This document shows positions 47,160 to 58,119 of a stretch of 64,000 nt of DNA, in pieces (positions within the stretch are counted from its first letter, which is position 1; each line of letters starts with the position of its first letter). Source of the stretch: Sarcocystis neurona (taxonomy: Eukaryota > Apicomplexa > Conoidasida > Eucoccidiorida > Sarcocystidae); NCBI GenBank assembly GCA_000727475.1, contig KL647301.1, forward strand, positions 1,370,093-1,434,092. The letters are read 5' to 3'. The translations under genes were made by a program, and so were the position numbers. The notes below the pieces were generated by a model. That model ran no database searches. It saw only the letters and a program-made list of their open reading frames with translations, and was not told the DNA's origin.

Positions 47160-49390
47160 CATTACCAGGACAGCAGCAGTAGTTGTCGTAATAACAGTAG
47201 TAGTAGTAGGAGTAGTAGTAGTACTGATAGTAGTAGTACGAGTGCTAGTAGTAGTACAGGGAGTAGTTGTACTAATAGTAGCAGTAGGAGTAGTAGTTGT
47301 TGTAGGAGTAGTAGTACTGATAGTAGTAGTAGTAGCAGGAGTAGTAGGGCTAGTAGTAGTAGGAATACTGGTAGTAGTAGAAGGAGGAGTAATACTGATA
47401 GCAGTAGTACGAGTACTAGCAGTAGTAGTACTAATAGTACTAGTAGGACTACTAGCGGTAGTAGTGGGAGTATTACTAGCAGTAGTAGTAGTGGGAATAG
47501 TAGAAATTGTAGTATTACTAACAGCAGTAGTTGTAGGAGTAGTTGTTGTACTAATAGTAGTAGTAGGAGTATTACTAGTAGTAGCAGTGCGTATAGTAGA
47601 AGCAGTAGTACTAATAGTAGTAGGAGTAGTGCTAGTAGTAGTAGGAGTAGGAGTATTTCAAGTAGTAATGGTAGTAGTGGTGGTACTAATCGTAGAAGTA
47701 GGTGCAGTACTAACAGTACTATGAGTACCACTAGTGGTAGTGGTGGTACCGCTGACAGTAGTAGGAGTACTAATACAAGTAGTGAGAGTAGTACTCATAA
47801 CAGCAGCAGTAGTAGCACTAGCAATAGTAGTAGTAGCAATACTACTAATAGTAGTAGTAGTGCTAACAATAGTAGGAGGAGTACTAATAGTAGCAGCAGT
47901 AGTAGTGGTAGAAAGACGCACGAGTAATCCTACCAGCAGGAGTGCGACCAACAGTATTTGCCGGCATCCTCAGAAGCAAGAAGAGATATAGGCAGCTTCC
48001 ACCACTCGCAGGAGTAGTAGTCGGTGTGGTAGTAACAGCAGGAGGAATAGTCTAGTAAAATTTAGTAGTACCAGTAACAGCAGTAATAGTAATAGTAGTA
48101 GTAGTAGTCCTCACAGTAATAGTATCAGTACTACCACTAATAGTAGTGGAAGTAGAGAGGTAGTAGTAGTAGTAATAAGAATAGTGGTAATAATACGACT
48201 AGTAGTAATAATAAGAGTAGTAGGAGGAGGACGAGGAGTAGCAGTAGTAACAGGGGTACTAGTAGTGCGAGTAGCAGTGGTAGCGGTAGTAGTAGTAGTA
48301 GGAGTAGTAGTAGTAGTTGCAGGAGTAGTAGTAGTAGTAATAGTAGTAGTAATAGGAGTAGTAGTACTTGTAGCACCAGAAGAGCCTGAAGCAGTAAGAG
48401 TCGTAGTGATAGTTCCAGCAGTCAGCGTAGCAACAGTAGTAGTAGTAGTTGCAGGAGTAGTAGTAGTAGCAGTAGTAGTAGTAGTTCTAATGGCAATACT
48501 ACCAGTAGTAGTAGTAGTGGCAGTAGAGCACCTAGTACCAGTAGTAGTAATAGGAATAGTAGTAGTAAGGGTAGTAGTAGTAGTAATAACAGTAGTAGTA
48601 GTAGCAGTGCCTAGAGTAATAGTAACAGTAATACTTACAACAGTTAGAGTAGTAGCTGTAGTAACAGGAGTAGTAGTAATAGCAGCAGTAATGCCTACAC
48701 TACTCGTCGTAATAGCGGCAGTCGTCCTAATAGCAGTACAAGTAATAGTAGTGGCCGTCGAGTAGTAAATGTGCTAGTAGTAGTAGTAGTCATACGTATA
48801 GCTGTAGCAGTAACAGCAGTGGTAGTGGTGGTTGTAACGGTAACAGTAATAGTAGGAACAGGAGTAGTAGTAGCAGTAATAGGAGTAACAGTAGTAATAC
48901 CGCCAGGAGTGCCTATAGTAGTAGTAGTAGTAGCAGCAGGAGGGCCTATAGTAGCAGTAGTAGTAATAACACCAGTAGTGTCTATCCTAGTAGTAGTACT
49001 AGTAATAGCTCCAGGAGTCCCTATAACAGTAGTAGTAGTAATAGCACCAGGAGTGCCTATATTAGAAGTAGTAACAGCACCACTAGTGCCTATAGTAGTA
49101 GTAGTGGTAGTAGTAGTAGTAGTGGTAATAGCACCAGGAATGCCTGCATTAGTAATAGGAGTAGCAATAGCACCAGTAGTGCCGATATAAATAGTAATAA
49201 TGGCACCACGAGTGCCTATATCTGTACTAGTAGTAGTAGTAGCAATAGCTCCAGTGGTGCCTACAGTAGTAGTACTAATAGCAGCAGCAGTGCATATATG
49301 TGTAGTAGTAGTAGTAATAGTAGTAGTAGTAATAGTAGTAGTAGTGGTAATAGCACCGGTAGTGCCTATAGAAGTAGTAGTAGTGATTTC
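47160..49390. repeat. GTA/TAC trinucleotide array of about 2.2 kb
   Basis: Nearly the whole stretch is built from gta/agt/tag steps on the plus strand with single-base variants (gca, gga, gtg, ata). Translation gives Val-rich (plus), Leu-rich and Thr-rich (minus) frames, all artefacts. From about 48890 a higher-order pattern appears in which agcaccaggagtgcctata or a close variant recurs between runs of agt. The array sits in the giant intron of the TPR gene, where most other trinucleotide runs of this window are CAG. Confidence 0.92.
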
Positions 49391-49671
49391 AGCAGTCAGA
49401 GTTATCGTCGCAGGCACCGCGCCCTCCGTCTGCGTGACGCTTGTCCTGTCCTCTCGCAAGCTGTTCTGTCTCCTTCTTGTTGGCAGCAAAAGTTTCGACT
49501 TAGAAAAAGAAGAGGCCCAAAAAGGGAGAGAGAGAAAAAGTAATAAAGAAGCTGATGAAAAGAGTCAAGAAAGACCATGGCTAAAGAGAGAGTAGAAGAA
49601 GCACTTCAAAGGGTGGACAGTCGTTCGCTGTACACCACACACCCCCGCCGGGTGTACAGACACCCACGCAC

Positions 49672-50043
49672 TTGCTTGTAACACTGGAACGCTTCTCCAT
49701 ATTTTTTTTGTTTGTACAGAGACGTCCCCTGTTGCTTTAATTTCTCTGCCTTTGCTTCGTCCTCCAGCTTCTGCAGTTTCTTCTCCTCCTGCTTCTCCTC
49801 CCGCAGCGGTTCTCCCGTCGCCACTGCTGCCGTTCCCACCAACTGCGGTAATGCCTTCGCCTGCTGCTCTGGCTGCTCCTTCTTCTCCCGCCACGCCTGC
49901 TGGTGCTGGTGCTGTTTCGCCTCTTCCTCCTCGTGCTGCTGCTTCTTCTTCTGCGCGTCTTCTACTGCTGCTGCTACGCCTGTTTCTTCCACGGATTTCC
50001 TCCCCGACGGCTGCTGCTGCTCCTGTCTAAGCGAAGTCAGCTC
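49672..50043 (-). CDS. TPR co-chaperone-like protein, Q/E-rich exon with first TPR helix
   Basis: 124 open codons from a ttcgctcag acceptor (an in-frame TGA lies just upstream, so this is not the first exon) to a caa/gtgcgt donor. The first 98 residues are Gln/Glu/Lys-rich and probably a charged coiled coil. The last 26 are the first TPR A helix and half-unit, EKLKQQGTSLYKQKKYGEA then FQCYKQ, which continues in phase at 44321. Numbered from this exon, the clamp positions of the joined domain are K103, T107 (usually Asn), N145, K176 and R180. The gene's start and any earlier exon were not found. Probable role by family: a cytosolic HSP70/HSP90 adaptor of the STI1/UNC45/TTC4 type. Which one cannot be decided. 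Confidence 0.8.
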
Positions 50044-50049
50044 CTGAGC

Positions 50050-50520
50050 GAACAGCAGCAGCGGCAGCAGTCATGCCAGGAAGAGCACTTACTACACTAC
50101 ATCAGCAGCAGTGCCGTATTGGAAACAGGAAGACAAGCAGCTGCAGGATCAGCCTTGCGAGCAGCAAGGGAAACAGCAGCACGTGCTGCACCGGCAGCAA
50201 ACACGAGTACGACACCAACAGCAATGTCAACAGCAGCATCACAACTGCTGCAGCGGCACAGGGAGCGACCGAAAAGATAACAGCAGCAGCAGAGCAGCAA
50301 CAGACACAGCCGCTGCGGCAGTAACGCCGACAGCAGCAGTGCAGCACCAAGGATGGCATCGGAGATGGCAGCACGGCAGCAACAGGGATAGCAGCTGCAG
50401 CAGTAACGGCGATCGCAGCAGAGCAGCAACCACGAGAACAGCAGGGCTGTCACAGCGGTCGCAGCGCCGCGGCACCGAAAACAGGAGTCCCCATACGCGC
50501 AGCAGCTGCAGGGGGGAAAA
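50050..50520. repeat. CAG-rich segment upstream of the first visible TPR exon
   Basis: Dense CAG/CAA on the plus strand (CTG/TTG on the minus). Both strands are open in several frames (Gln/Ser/Arg on plus, Cys/Leu on minus). It most likely belongs to an intron or 5' region of the minus-strand TPR gene. I cannot support a separate gene. Confidence 0.5.
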
Positions 50521-50529
50521 CAAATACGC

Positions 50530-52500
50530 ACATACATAGAGAGAGAAACAGAGAAAGAAACATTTACTTGCATCCTGCCACCTCAACAGTGAGGGACGAC
50601 GAACACGTATACAGCTGGCACCGACTTCTACGTCAGCGCCTTATATATATTTCTGTGACCTCAATGGCAGCAGCAGAAGAAATTCGACAAAGAAGTGAGA
50701 GAGAAAAGAAGCGACCACATGCAGACGAAGTCCTGCGTCCCCCTGTAACACCTGTATACGTGTTTGAACACGAATAAATCTGCATGCAGGGCCTTTAGGT
50801 ATGCTGCCACCGAGAAACCCACCACGGCAGTAACACTTGGCTCACACGCAGGAAAGACTGAGAAAAAGAAAAGCAAGTCCAACTACGTCTGTACACCTCC
50901 TATTTGTCTACCCTATATCCTCACCAAGTGCGGCGACCAACACCTGGCAACTCCAGAGGCAGCGGGGATGTATATGTGTATACATATATATATATATATA
51001 TGTACGTGTATATATGTATGTACATGCGCACATACGTATATGCGTTTACGAATATATACATATAACTGTCGAAAACTTCCTGAGGCCTCCACGCTCACGG
51101 CAGCCCACGCCGACGACGGACACGCGCAGGGAGAGACAGCGGGACGGGGCGACCAAGCAACGGTGAAAAACAGAGAGACACGGACAGCGAAGCAGAGAAG
51201 ACAACAGGCTCACCAAGGAGAGAAGAAAAGAGGGAAATCGAACTATATTGAACGAGACGGAGAAGACGGGAGAGAAAGTCACTTATAGTGAAAGGAAAAG
51301 AGAAATATAGAAAGATATCTTTATCACAGATGGGGAGGCTCACAACAGAGAGAAGGAACACTACGTACACAAACGACAAGTGCTGCTGGAAAACGAATCA
51401 CGTGGACCGACCCAAGACAGACTGACACATCCTCCCTCATTCTTATACATGCAAGAAATCTACATAAGATATACGTGCATGCATATATGTACAGTCGAGG
51501 ATAAAAAGGTCAGTCATATCTATCTACCTGAACACACACACGTTTCGTTAATCCACAGATATATATTCTCACTGCATGCAAATTCTTGACACATACCGGC
51601 GCACGTGTGAATATATATATATATATGTATACAGAGACGTGTACGTTGCACAGGAATGCGTATGAGAGAGAGAAAGCGCTGTTGTGTGATTTTTCACAGA
51701 GACAGAGAGAGGGGAATACCTCAGTCTCACATACCCACATTTATTTGCGTGGCTCTCTACTCACACCTACATATATACAAATATATATATATATATATAT
51801 AAATTATTCCTCTCTCTCTATATATATGTGAACCTGTATAGGTAAGCGTATACTTTTGTGGATGTAAATATACTCTAATACGAATAGAAAGACGTCCGCA
51901 CACATATGTATGTATATATTCATCTTCACCTTTGTATTAATACCTACCAGTTTGTATACACATATGTATACAATCATGTCTTGCCTCTCTCTCTCTATAT
52001 ATACATATACATATATATATGTATATATATACACATATACCTACATGCAAATGAAGAGCTTTGTGTATGTTTAAGTGTCTTGTTATGCAAGTGACAAAGC
52101 GTGTGCACGCCTATTTTCGTCTCCGCGTGTATTCCCATACCTATACGTATCCACTTGCAGGTATATATACATATGTACGCAACCACCTTTTTCCTCTACA
52201 CACATATATATATATATATGAATATACGTATATGCAAGTGTAAATTTTTTTGTGAATGTAAATACACTAGTAGGCAAGTAGAAAGGCGTATGCGTATATG
52301 TGGGTCTACACATATGTCAAGATACGTACATGTATCAGTTTGTATGTCATTTTGTACGTATATATAATCCTGCGTACATATGTACGTGTACGTGTACGAA
52401 GAACCGTATACAGCGCGCTGCAGATATGTATGTGCTCACCTAAAGATACGCATCAATATATGCATTTGTGCGTGTGTCTCATTCTTCCTTTCTCTGTCTT
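50530..52500. repeat. Intergenic region with purine-pyrimidine repeats
   Basis: TA/TG repeats around 50970-51060, 51600-51830 and 51900-52400, a purine-rich block (51150-51330) and short unconvincing open frames, for example a 37-codon Arg/Glu-rich frame from 50664. It separates the TPR gene from the 3' end of the ankyrin gene. Confidence 0.6.
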
Positions 52501-52551
52501 CTGCTCTTTTTCCGGTCTGTCTTCCCCTTTATGAGAAGGAGGGGGAAAATG

Positions 52552-52629
52552 CTATACCGTCGCTTGCCGAAGGAGTGCGACGCTTCGCTGGTCTCCCGCC
52601 TGCAGGGCCAGATCTAGAGCCGTCAAGCC
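52552..52629 (-). CDS. Ankyrin-repeat protein, last exon
   Basis: A 78-base exon from a ctgctgctcag acceptor to a TAG. It reads GLTALDLALQAGDQRSVALL then RQATV and stop, which is the first two-thirds of an ankyrin repeat (G-x-TALDLA...AG...V..LL). It begins in phase 0, matching the donor of exon 54086-54460. Joined, the spacing between the two repeats is 32 residues instead of the usual 33, so a small missed exon or a one-residue deletion is possible. A plus-strand frame (52380-52904) overlaps it, but it is Gln/Glu/Ala-rich antisense of the pyrimidine-rich intron. Confidence 0.68.
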   Translation of the reverse strand, partial: GLTALDLALQAGDQRSVALLRQATV

Positions 52630-54085
52630 CTGAGCAGCAGCAGCAGGAACACAGAAGAAGAAGCAAGGAAGCAGTAGAAAATGAAGAAGAAGCACCAGCG
52701 CCGTCAGCAGCGCCAGACAGGAACAAAGTACCAACAAAGCCGCAGAGGCAGACCTCTACAGGAAAAGACACAGGAACAGCAGGACTAGCAGCAGCAGCGC
52801 AGAGAGCGCAGGAATTAGCAGCACTCGCCGAAGCTGAGCGCGCGCACGAGCGGCAGCAGAAAACGAAGGAGAAGCAGCAGCAGCAGGCGACGGAGAAGCG
52901 GTGACGGCAGCAGCAAGAAAGGGAAGAAGACGCAAGAGCAGCAGATGAAGGTGAAGCCGCAGCAGGGCCCCAGGAGCAGTCGGGCAGCAGATAGAGGCGT
53001 CTGCGGAGCAGCAGGAGAAAAGGAAATAATCTCAGCAAGACGGAGGTGGGAGCAGCAGTGGACAAGCTTCCTCTGCATAGCAGCAGCAGAAAATGACAGC
53101 AAACCAAGGTCGAGTCGCAGGAGCAACAGCGAACAACAGGGAGAGCCAGCATCGAGGTGAAAAGGGCTGCGTCGGAGGAGGAGGAGCAGCAGTAGGACGG
53201 GCGGAAGAGGAGCAGCAGAAGCAGCAGAGCAGCCTCCTGGTCAACGCCCACAGACGCTGACGAACAACAAAAGTAGCAGCAGCGGCTTGTTCAGGAGGAA
53301 AAGCTGCAGAGGCACCAGAGGAAACACCAGCAGCAGCCATACGAGATGGTGTCGCGGAAGCAGCAGCTGTTCGCATGCAGTCGCTGCGGCAAAGACGGAA
53401 GAAGCAGCAGCGCAGCACCCATAAAACTGCGTCGGCAACAGCCAGAGTACGCGGAGAGACAGAAACAGTAGCAGCACCAGCTGTAGCCCTGGTACACGAA
53501 GGGCCTACAGCAATAGAAGGGCGCAGCAACAGCAGTGACGCAGTCAGCAGGAACAGCAGCGGTCTACGAGTGAAGAAGAGGTGCAGCGGCAACATCGTCA
53601 TCAGGCGATGTAGTGCAGCAGCGACAGAGGCAGAGCAGCAGCGTGGACAAAAGCCACCACGTCTACGGCAGCAGCAGCAGCAGCCGCGGAAGAGGAGGCG
53701 CCGAAGGGAGAAGCCGCCTGACATGCAAGAGAATTAAGAGAGTAGCAGCTGCAACAGCCCAGCAGCATCAGCGGAATGTAACCGCTGAAGTGCAGCGGCA
53801 GCGGCAGCAGCTGCAGCAGCCCAGCAATAGCAGCGGAATGTAAATGGGGAAGAGCACCGGCAGCAGCAGCAGCAGCAGAGAAGGGACGGCTTCGGGAGAC
53901 GAGCCGCAGTTGTCTATATGATGACACCGCAGAAAGACCCGCATCGAGTCCTCTTATGTTGGCGCTGCAGCAAGAAGAGCAGCAGCAAGCTGCTCGTTTC
54001 TCTTCCCACAGCAGACCGCAGCAGCAACAGCACCAGCAAGCGCACGCGTTCCTTCTTTTTCGTCGCTTTCTCTCCTTTCCCTCAC
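52630..54085 (-). other. Second intron of the ankyrin gene
   Basis: About 1.46 kb, rich in CTG/CTT on the coding strand (CAG/AAG on plus), which produces long spurious frames on both strands. It is bounded by a cag/gtgagg donor and a ctgctcag acceptor. Confidence 0.6.
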
Positions 54086-54460
54086 CTGCGTCACAACAGC
54101 AGGATCCGCGCCCTTCTGCAGCAGCAGGTGAACACTCGGGAAGCTGCCTGCTTCAGCTGCACACTGCAAGGCAGTCCAACCTTCGGCGTCTCTGCTGCTG
54201 GGATCGGCTCCGGCCTGCAGCAGCAACTCGACGGAAGAAGCGTCCCCCGCGCTACTCGCAAACAGCAGTGGGGGAGGGACAGTACGTGCCTCTTGTCGCG
54301 CCTCTTCCTTTCTGCTGCTGTTACTGCTGCTGTTGCTGTCGCTGTAACTGCTGCCATTCGGGTTCGCGCCCCGCTGGAGAAGCAATCTCGCCGCATCTGT
54401 ACTTCTCGCCATCACAGCGCTTTGCAGTGGGGTTCCCAGGTGAGGAGACGCAGCATCTAT
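54086..54460 (-). CDS. Ankyrin-repeat protein, middle exon
   Basis: 125 codons between a ttttttctcgcag acceptor and a cag/gtgagg donor, phase 0 on both sides. It contains three ankyrin units: IDAASPHLGTPLQSAVMARS with LLLQRGANPNG; a second with PPPLLFASSAGDASSVELLL and QAGADPSSRD; and a third, AEGWTALQCAAEAGSFPSVH with LLLQKGADP. A Ser-rich insert separates the first two. Its first residues complete the repeat started by the upstream exon (NYGAD joined to IDAASPHLGTPL), which strongly supports the splice. Ankyrin repeats bind partner proteins. No catalytic or membrane part is visible, so the target is unknown. Confidence 0.82.
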
Positions 54461-55400
54461 CTGCGAGAAAAAACACTATACACATATATTTATATTGCAT
54501 TTACGGTTACCGAAACATACGTGCCTTTACCCGTCCCGTAGCGAGCTACAGGCTGAGCCTCTTCTTATCTCTATATATATGTCCATAGACATACATACAT
54601 ATATATATGTGTATACACGTTTTCATAAATGTATATACATATATATATATATAGGTAGAATGCTATATATATATTAGTTCATGTGTTGTACGTGTAGCTG
54701 TGGGACTGAAGATTTTCATATGTATCATCGCAGTATGCAGTTCCCCATAACCTGCCTCTGCGCACACGCAATATATATATATATATATGTACGTATACAG
54801 GGCATACGTGTATAGGAACGTTGTTATATATATGTACAACATATATAATATATACATATGTACCTATCCGTTACCTATGTATATATATATATATGTAGGA
54901 AGTTTATATGGAGAGAGATAGCATACCTAGGTACACGCATATATGCATATATGTGTACATACGTATAACACACCAACGTACATACACACATGCCTATATA
55001 TGCATATATGTATATATATATATACTGAATAGGCGTGGATATATACAACGTACCCACATGCGTCTCTACGTACACATACGTACGTATACGCGATAGATGT
55101 GTAAACGTGCATACACATAACATATATATATATATATATATATACGTTATTTTTCAGAGTATAAACGGCTGGTTGCTACAGAGTTCTCTGTCTCTCACAA
55201 CAGAAGAAATCTGCAAATAAATATATTTATTGCGTGGATGACATCACCTACAAATTCTTGCACGCAGGGATACAGCTGCAGCGCATATCTATACATACGT
55301 ACGTACAAGTACGTATACACACACATGTAGATATATATATATATACATATATGTGTACACATATGTTCGAGTGCATACGTATTTGTTTAAGTACGTACGC

Positions 55401-55434
<34 letters not shown>

Positions 55435-56341
55435 CGGGAGGGGACGGCCGGCGTGCGGACTACTATAGTACACACTACTATATATATATATATATANNNN
55501 NNNNNNNNNNNNNNNNNNNNNNNNNNNNNNNNNNNNNNNNNNNNNNNNNNNNNNNNNNNNNNNNNNNNNNNNNNNNNNNNNNNNNNNNNNNNNNNNNNNN
55601 NNNNNNNNNNNNNNNNNNNNNNNNNNNNNNNNNNNNNNNNNNNNNNNNNNNNNNNNNNNNNNNNNNNNNNNNNNNNNNNNNNNNNNNNNNNNNNNNNNNN
55701 NNNNNNNNNNNNNNNNNNNNNNNNNNNNNNNNNNNNNNNNNNNNNNNNNNNNNNNNNNNNNNNNNNNNNNNNNNNNNNNNNNNNNNNNNNNNNNNNNNNN
55801 NNNNNNNNNNNNNNNNNNNNNNNNNNNNNNNNNNNNNNNNNNNNNNNNNNNNNNNNNNNNNNNNNNNNNNNNNNNNNNNNNATACACAGATTCATACACA
55901 TCCGTGTACACACCACTCGCTTCGTAACGTATATATATATATATATATGGTTGTATGCATTTGTGCGTAGTATTGATATATATATATATATATATATGTA
56001 TGAATAAGAGTTCACAAATATACGTGTATGCAGCCATGTGCAGGGATTACACATATATATATATATATATAAGACAAACACGTATACGTACAGGTAGATA
56101 CAGATAGATATATATACAGATAGATACACATTAATGCATATGTATATACAGTATAGACAAAAACGTGTATATATATATATATAGACATAGATCGATAGAT
56201 AGACACACGCATATACAGATTGAGGAAGAAAATTGTTGTATGCATAGACCAAACACATACACATGTGTGTACAAGTACGTTAGACGAATGAATATGTGTG
56301 TGTGTGTGTTGATATATATGTCTATATTAGCGCAGACTTAC
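54461..56341 (-). other. First intron of the ankyrin gene, containing an assembly gap
   Basis: About 1.9 kb including 385 N. Filled with (TA)n and TA/TG repeats, with no other gene visible. It is bounded by a gtaagt donor at 56336-56341 and the ttttttctcgcag acceptor. Confidence 0.75.
55497..55881. other. Assembly gap (385 N)
   Basis: A run of N preceded by (TA)n and followed by purine-pyrimidine repeat. Frames crossing it are artefacts. It lies inside the ankyrin gene's first intron, so it should not affect the protein. Confidence 0.99.
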
Positions 56342-57648
56342 ATCTGCTCCGTAGTTAAGGAGGAGGTTGATAGCAGCGACATTATTAGCAGCAGCCGCGC
56401 AGTGCAGCGGTGTGAGTTGTTCGTCGTTTTGCCTGTTGACCTCTTCAGGGGGACTCAACTGCAACAGCAGTTCCATAAGCTCCTCTGCTTCTTTTTCTTC
56501 TTGCTGCCGCGGTGCTGCTGCTGCTGCGTTCTCTGGCAGTTTCGTCGCGATCTCTTTTTTCCCAGCCTTCCCTTCTGCTGCTGCTGTTCCTTGTGCCTCT
56601 TCTCGTTTTGTGCTGCTGCCTGCTGCTCCTGCTGCCGGCGGCGGGGGGTGGGGCGTCGCCTCGCGAGGAAAAAGAGGGGGGTATCGCCTGCAGCGTCTGC
56701 CGCACGTACCAGCGCAGGAGCGCAGGCGATGAGCAGCGCAGCGGCAGCCGCGGGGGAGGAAGAAGCCACAGCAGCAGCAGGGGTCGTTCCGTCACCCGCA
56801 GCAGCAGGGGTCGTTCCGCCACCAGCAGCAGCAGAACGGGATCCTCCGTCGGCAGCAGAAGCCGCGGCAGAGGACTGTGCTGCAGCAGTACATGCGAAGT
56901 GAAGAGCAGTGCGCTTGTGGGCGTCGCGATACTCGGGCAACGCAGCGGCAAGTGCTGCCTGCTGCGCAGCAGACAAGGAAGTCAGAAGTGGTTGCCACCG
57001 CCTCAGGGCAGCCAAAGAAGAAGAAGCAGCAGCAGGGGGAGCAAGCGAAGCAGTGGCTGCTGCAGCAGTATGACCGACAGCAGCAGACGGAGGAGCAGTG
57101 GCTGCAGCGGGCTCAGAGGAACCACACGCTGCAGGGGAAGAAGTCGCAGAAGCGGAAGAGCAGAGAAGAGAGGCAGCAGCGGCATCATCTGCTCGTTTAA
57201 ACAACGAAGAAGAGGGGGAAGCAAAAGAGAGAGATGCAGACTCAGCAGAGGATTGCCTGGCCCTCATATATACCGAGTCGCCGCAGTCGCCGTCCCTGGC
57301 AGCCCCCTCCGTCTGTGGGGTGTCTGCTGCTGTCCCGACAGCTATAGAGAGCAGCAGGCGCTGCAGCAGTGGCACATTTCCGTCGTACGCAGCCTTGAAG
57401 AGTGTGGCCAGGTGGCTTTTGCTGCTGGCGTAATCCGTCGCCTTCGCTTGCTGTGTCTGCTGCTCTTGCTCTTCTCCTCCTCCTTCTCGTGGAGCAGGAG
57501 CAGCACCAGGAACGGAGCCAACAGCAGATGCCGCAGGAGGCGAGATAATAGAAGTGGAGGAAGAAGAACTACGTCCCCCTGCTGTTGCCGCCGGCATCCC
57601 GTTCGTCTGTTGCGGCTGCCGCTGCAGCTCTTCACTGCGCCGTGCCAT
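56342..57648 (-). CDS. Ankyrin-repeat protein, first exon (with a frame break)
   Basis: Starts at an ATG in good context (ggaagatgg), reading MARRSEELQRQPQQ. An Ala/Ser-rich head is followed by ankyrin-like pieces: HLATLFKAAYDGNVPLLQRL near residues 80-98, YRDAHKRTALHFACTAAA near 240-257, and ADAAGDTPLFFLA near 317-329. After that the frame fails at runs of six C (coding strand, near 56642-56681). The frame one base over continues with GKKEIATKLPEN and EELMELLLQLSPPEEVNRQN, then EQLTPLHCAAAANNVAAINL and LLNYGAD to a gtaagt donor. One added base in a C run would restore about 435 codons. With the other exons the protein is about 585 residues. Confidence 0.8.
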
Positions 57649-57901
57649 CTTCCCTTCTCATTACTCAGCAGCAGCAGCAGCGGTAGATATGTGGCAGCAG
57701 CAGCGGAGGCTTTGAAGCAGCAGCACCGGAAGAGTTCTACCAGCAGCAGCGGAGACTTCGCAGCAGCAGCAGAGAAGCAGCTGCAGGAGATGGTAACGGT
57801 GCCGGCGCGCGCCGTGGAGCCTAAGGAAGAAACTGACGGCTGCAGCAGGAGCAGCAGCAGCGGCTACTACGCAGGAGTTTTGGCAGCAGCTGCAGCGGGT
57901 C

Positions 57902-58112
57902 TTACACAGGAGCCGTAGGGGAGGAGGAAGGAGCCGCTTCGCCTTTTTTGTGTGGTGCATTAGCAGCAGCAGCTGCTGATAGTGTGTGGACGGGGGGACG
58001 GGGAGGGACAACGCAACGGGGCCGCCAGTTTTCTTAGCAAGGGGAGCAGCAGCAGCTTCTACGTCTTTGACGCACACACGTACAGGCAAAAGCAGCTGCA
58101 GCAGCAGCTCGT
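57902..58112 (-). CDS. Candidate last exon of a minus-strand gene, frame broken at a C run
   Basis: From a gccaattag acceptor the frame reads DELLLQLLLPVRVCVKDVEA, then an Ala-rich stretch, KKTGGPVALSLPVPP, and fails at a run of six C (57992-57997, plus coordinates G). One added C lets it continue VHTLSAAAAANAPHKKGEAA then PSSSPTAPV and stop at 57904-57902. It lies 250 bases upstream of the ankyrin gene on the same strand. No family is recognised. Acceptor and frame are inferred. Confidence 0.42.
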
Positions 58113-58119
58113 CTAATTG

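Larger units (their letters stand above)
44322..49671 (-). other. Giant intron of the TPR gene (about 5.35 kb)
   Basis: Defined by the two phase-0 exons on either side, whose join reads FQCYKQ-ALDMCPS and restores a normal TPR. From the donor it holds the GTA/TAC array (47160-49390), a mixed stretch with open but unconvincing frames on both strands (45880-47150), degenerate TA/TG repeats (44830-45790), and a coding-strand pyrimidine tract next to the acceptor. An unrecognised small exon inside it cannot be ruled out, but none is needed. Confidence 0.7.

Noticed and set aside
47160..49489. Val-rich, Leu-rich and Thr-rich open frames of 140-300 codons
   Set aside because: They are direct translations of the GTA/TAC array in different frames and strands, with no non-repetitive content.
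52380..52904. Plus-strand Q/E/A-rich frame of 174 codons
   Set aside because: It overlaps the last ankyrin exon and the CTG/CTT-rich intron on the other strand. The ankyrin match and matching splice phase favour the minus strand, though this frame could be real if the ankyrin model is wrong.
56512..57918. Plus-strand frame of 468 codons, Arg/Ser/Cys-rich
   Set aside because: Antisense of the ankyrin gene's first exon and upstream CTG-rich sequence. It has no domain.
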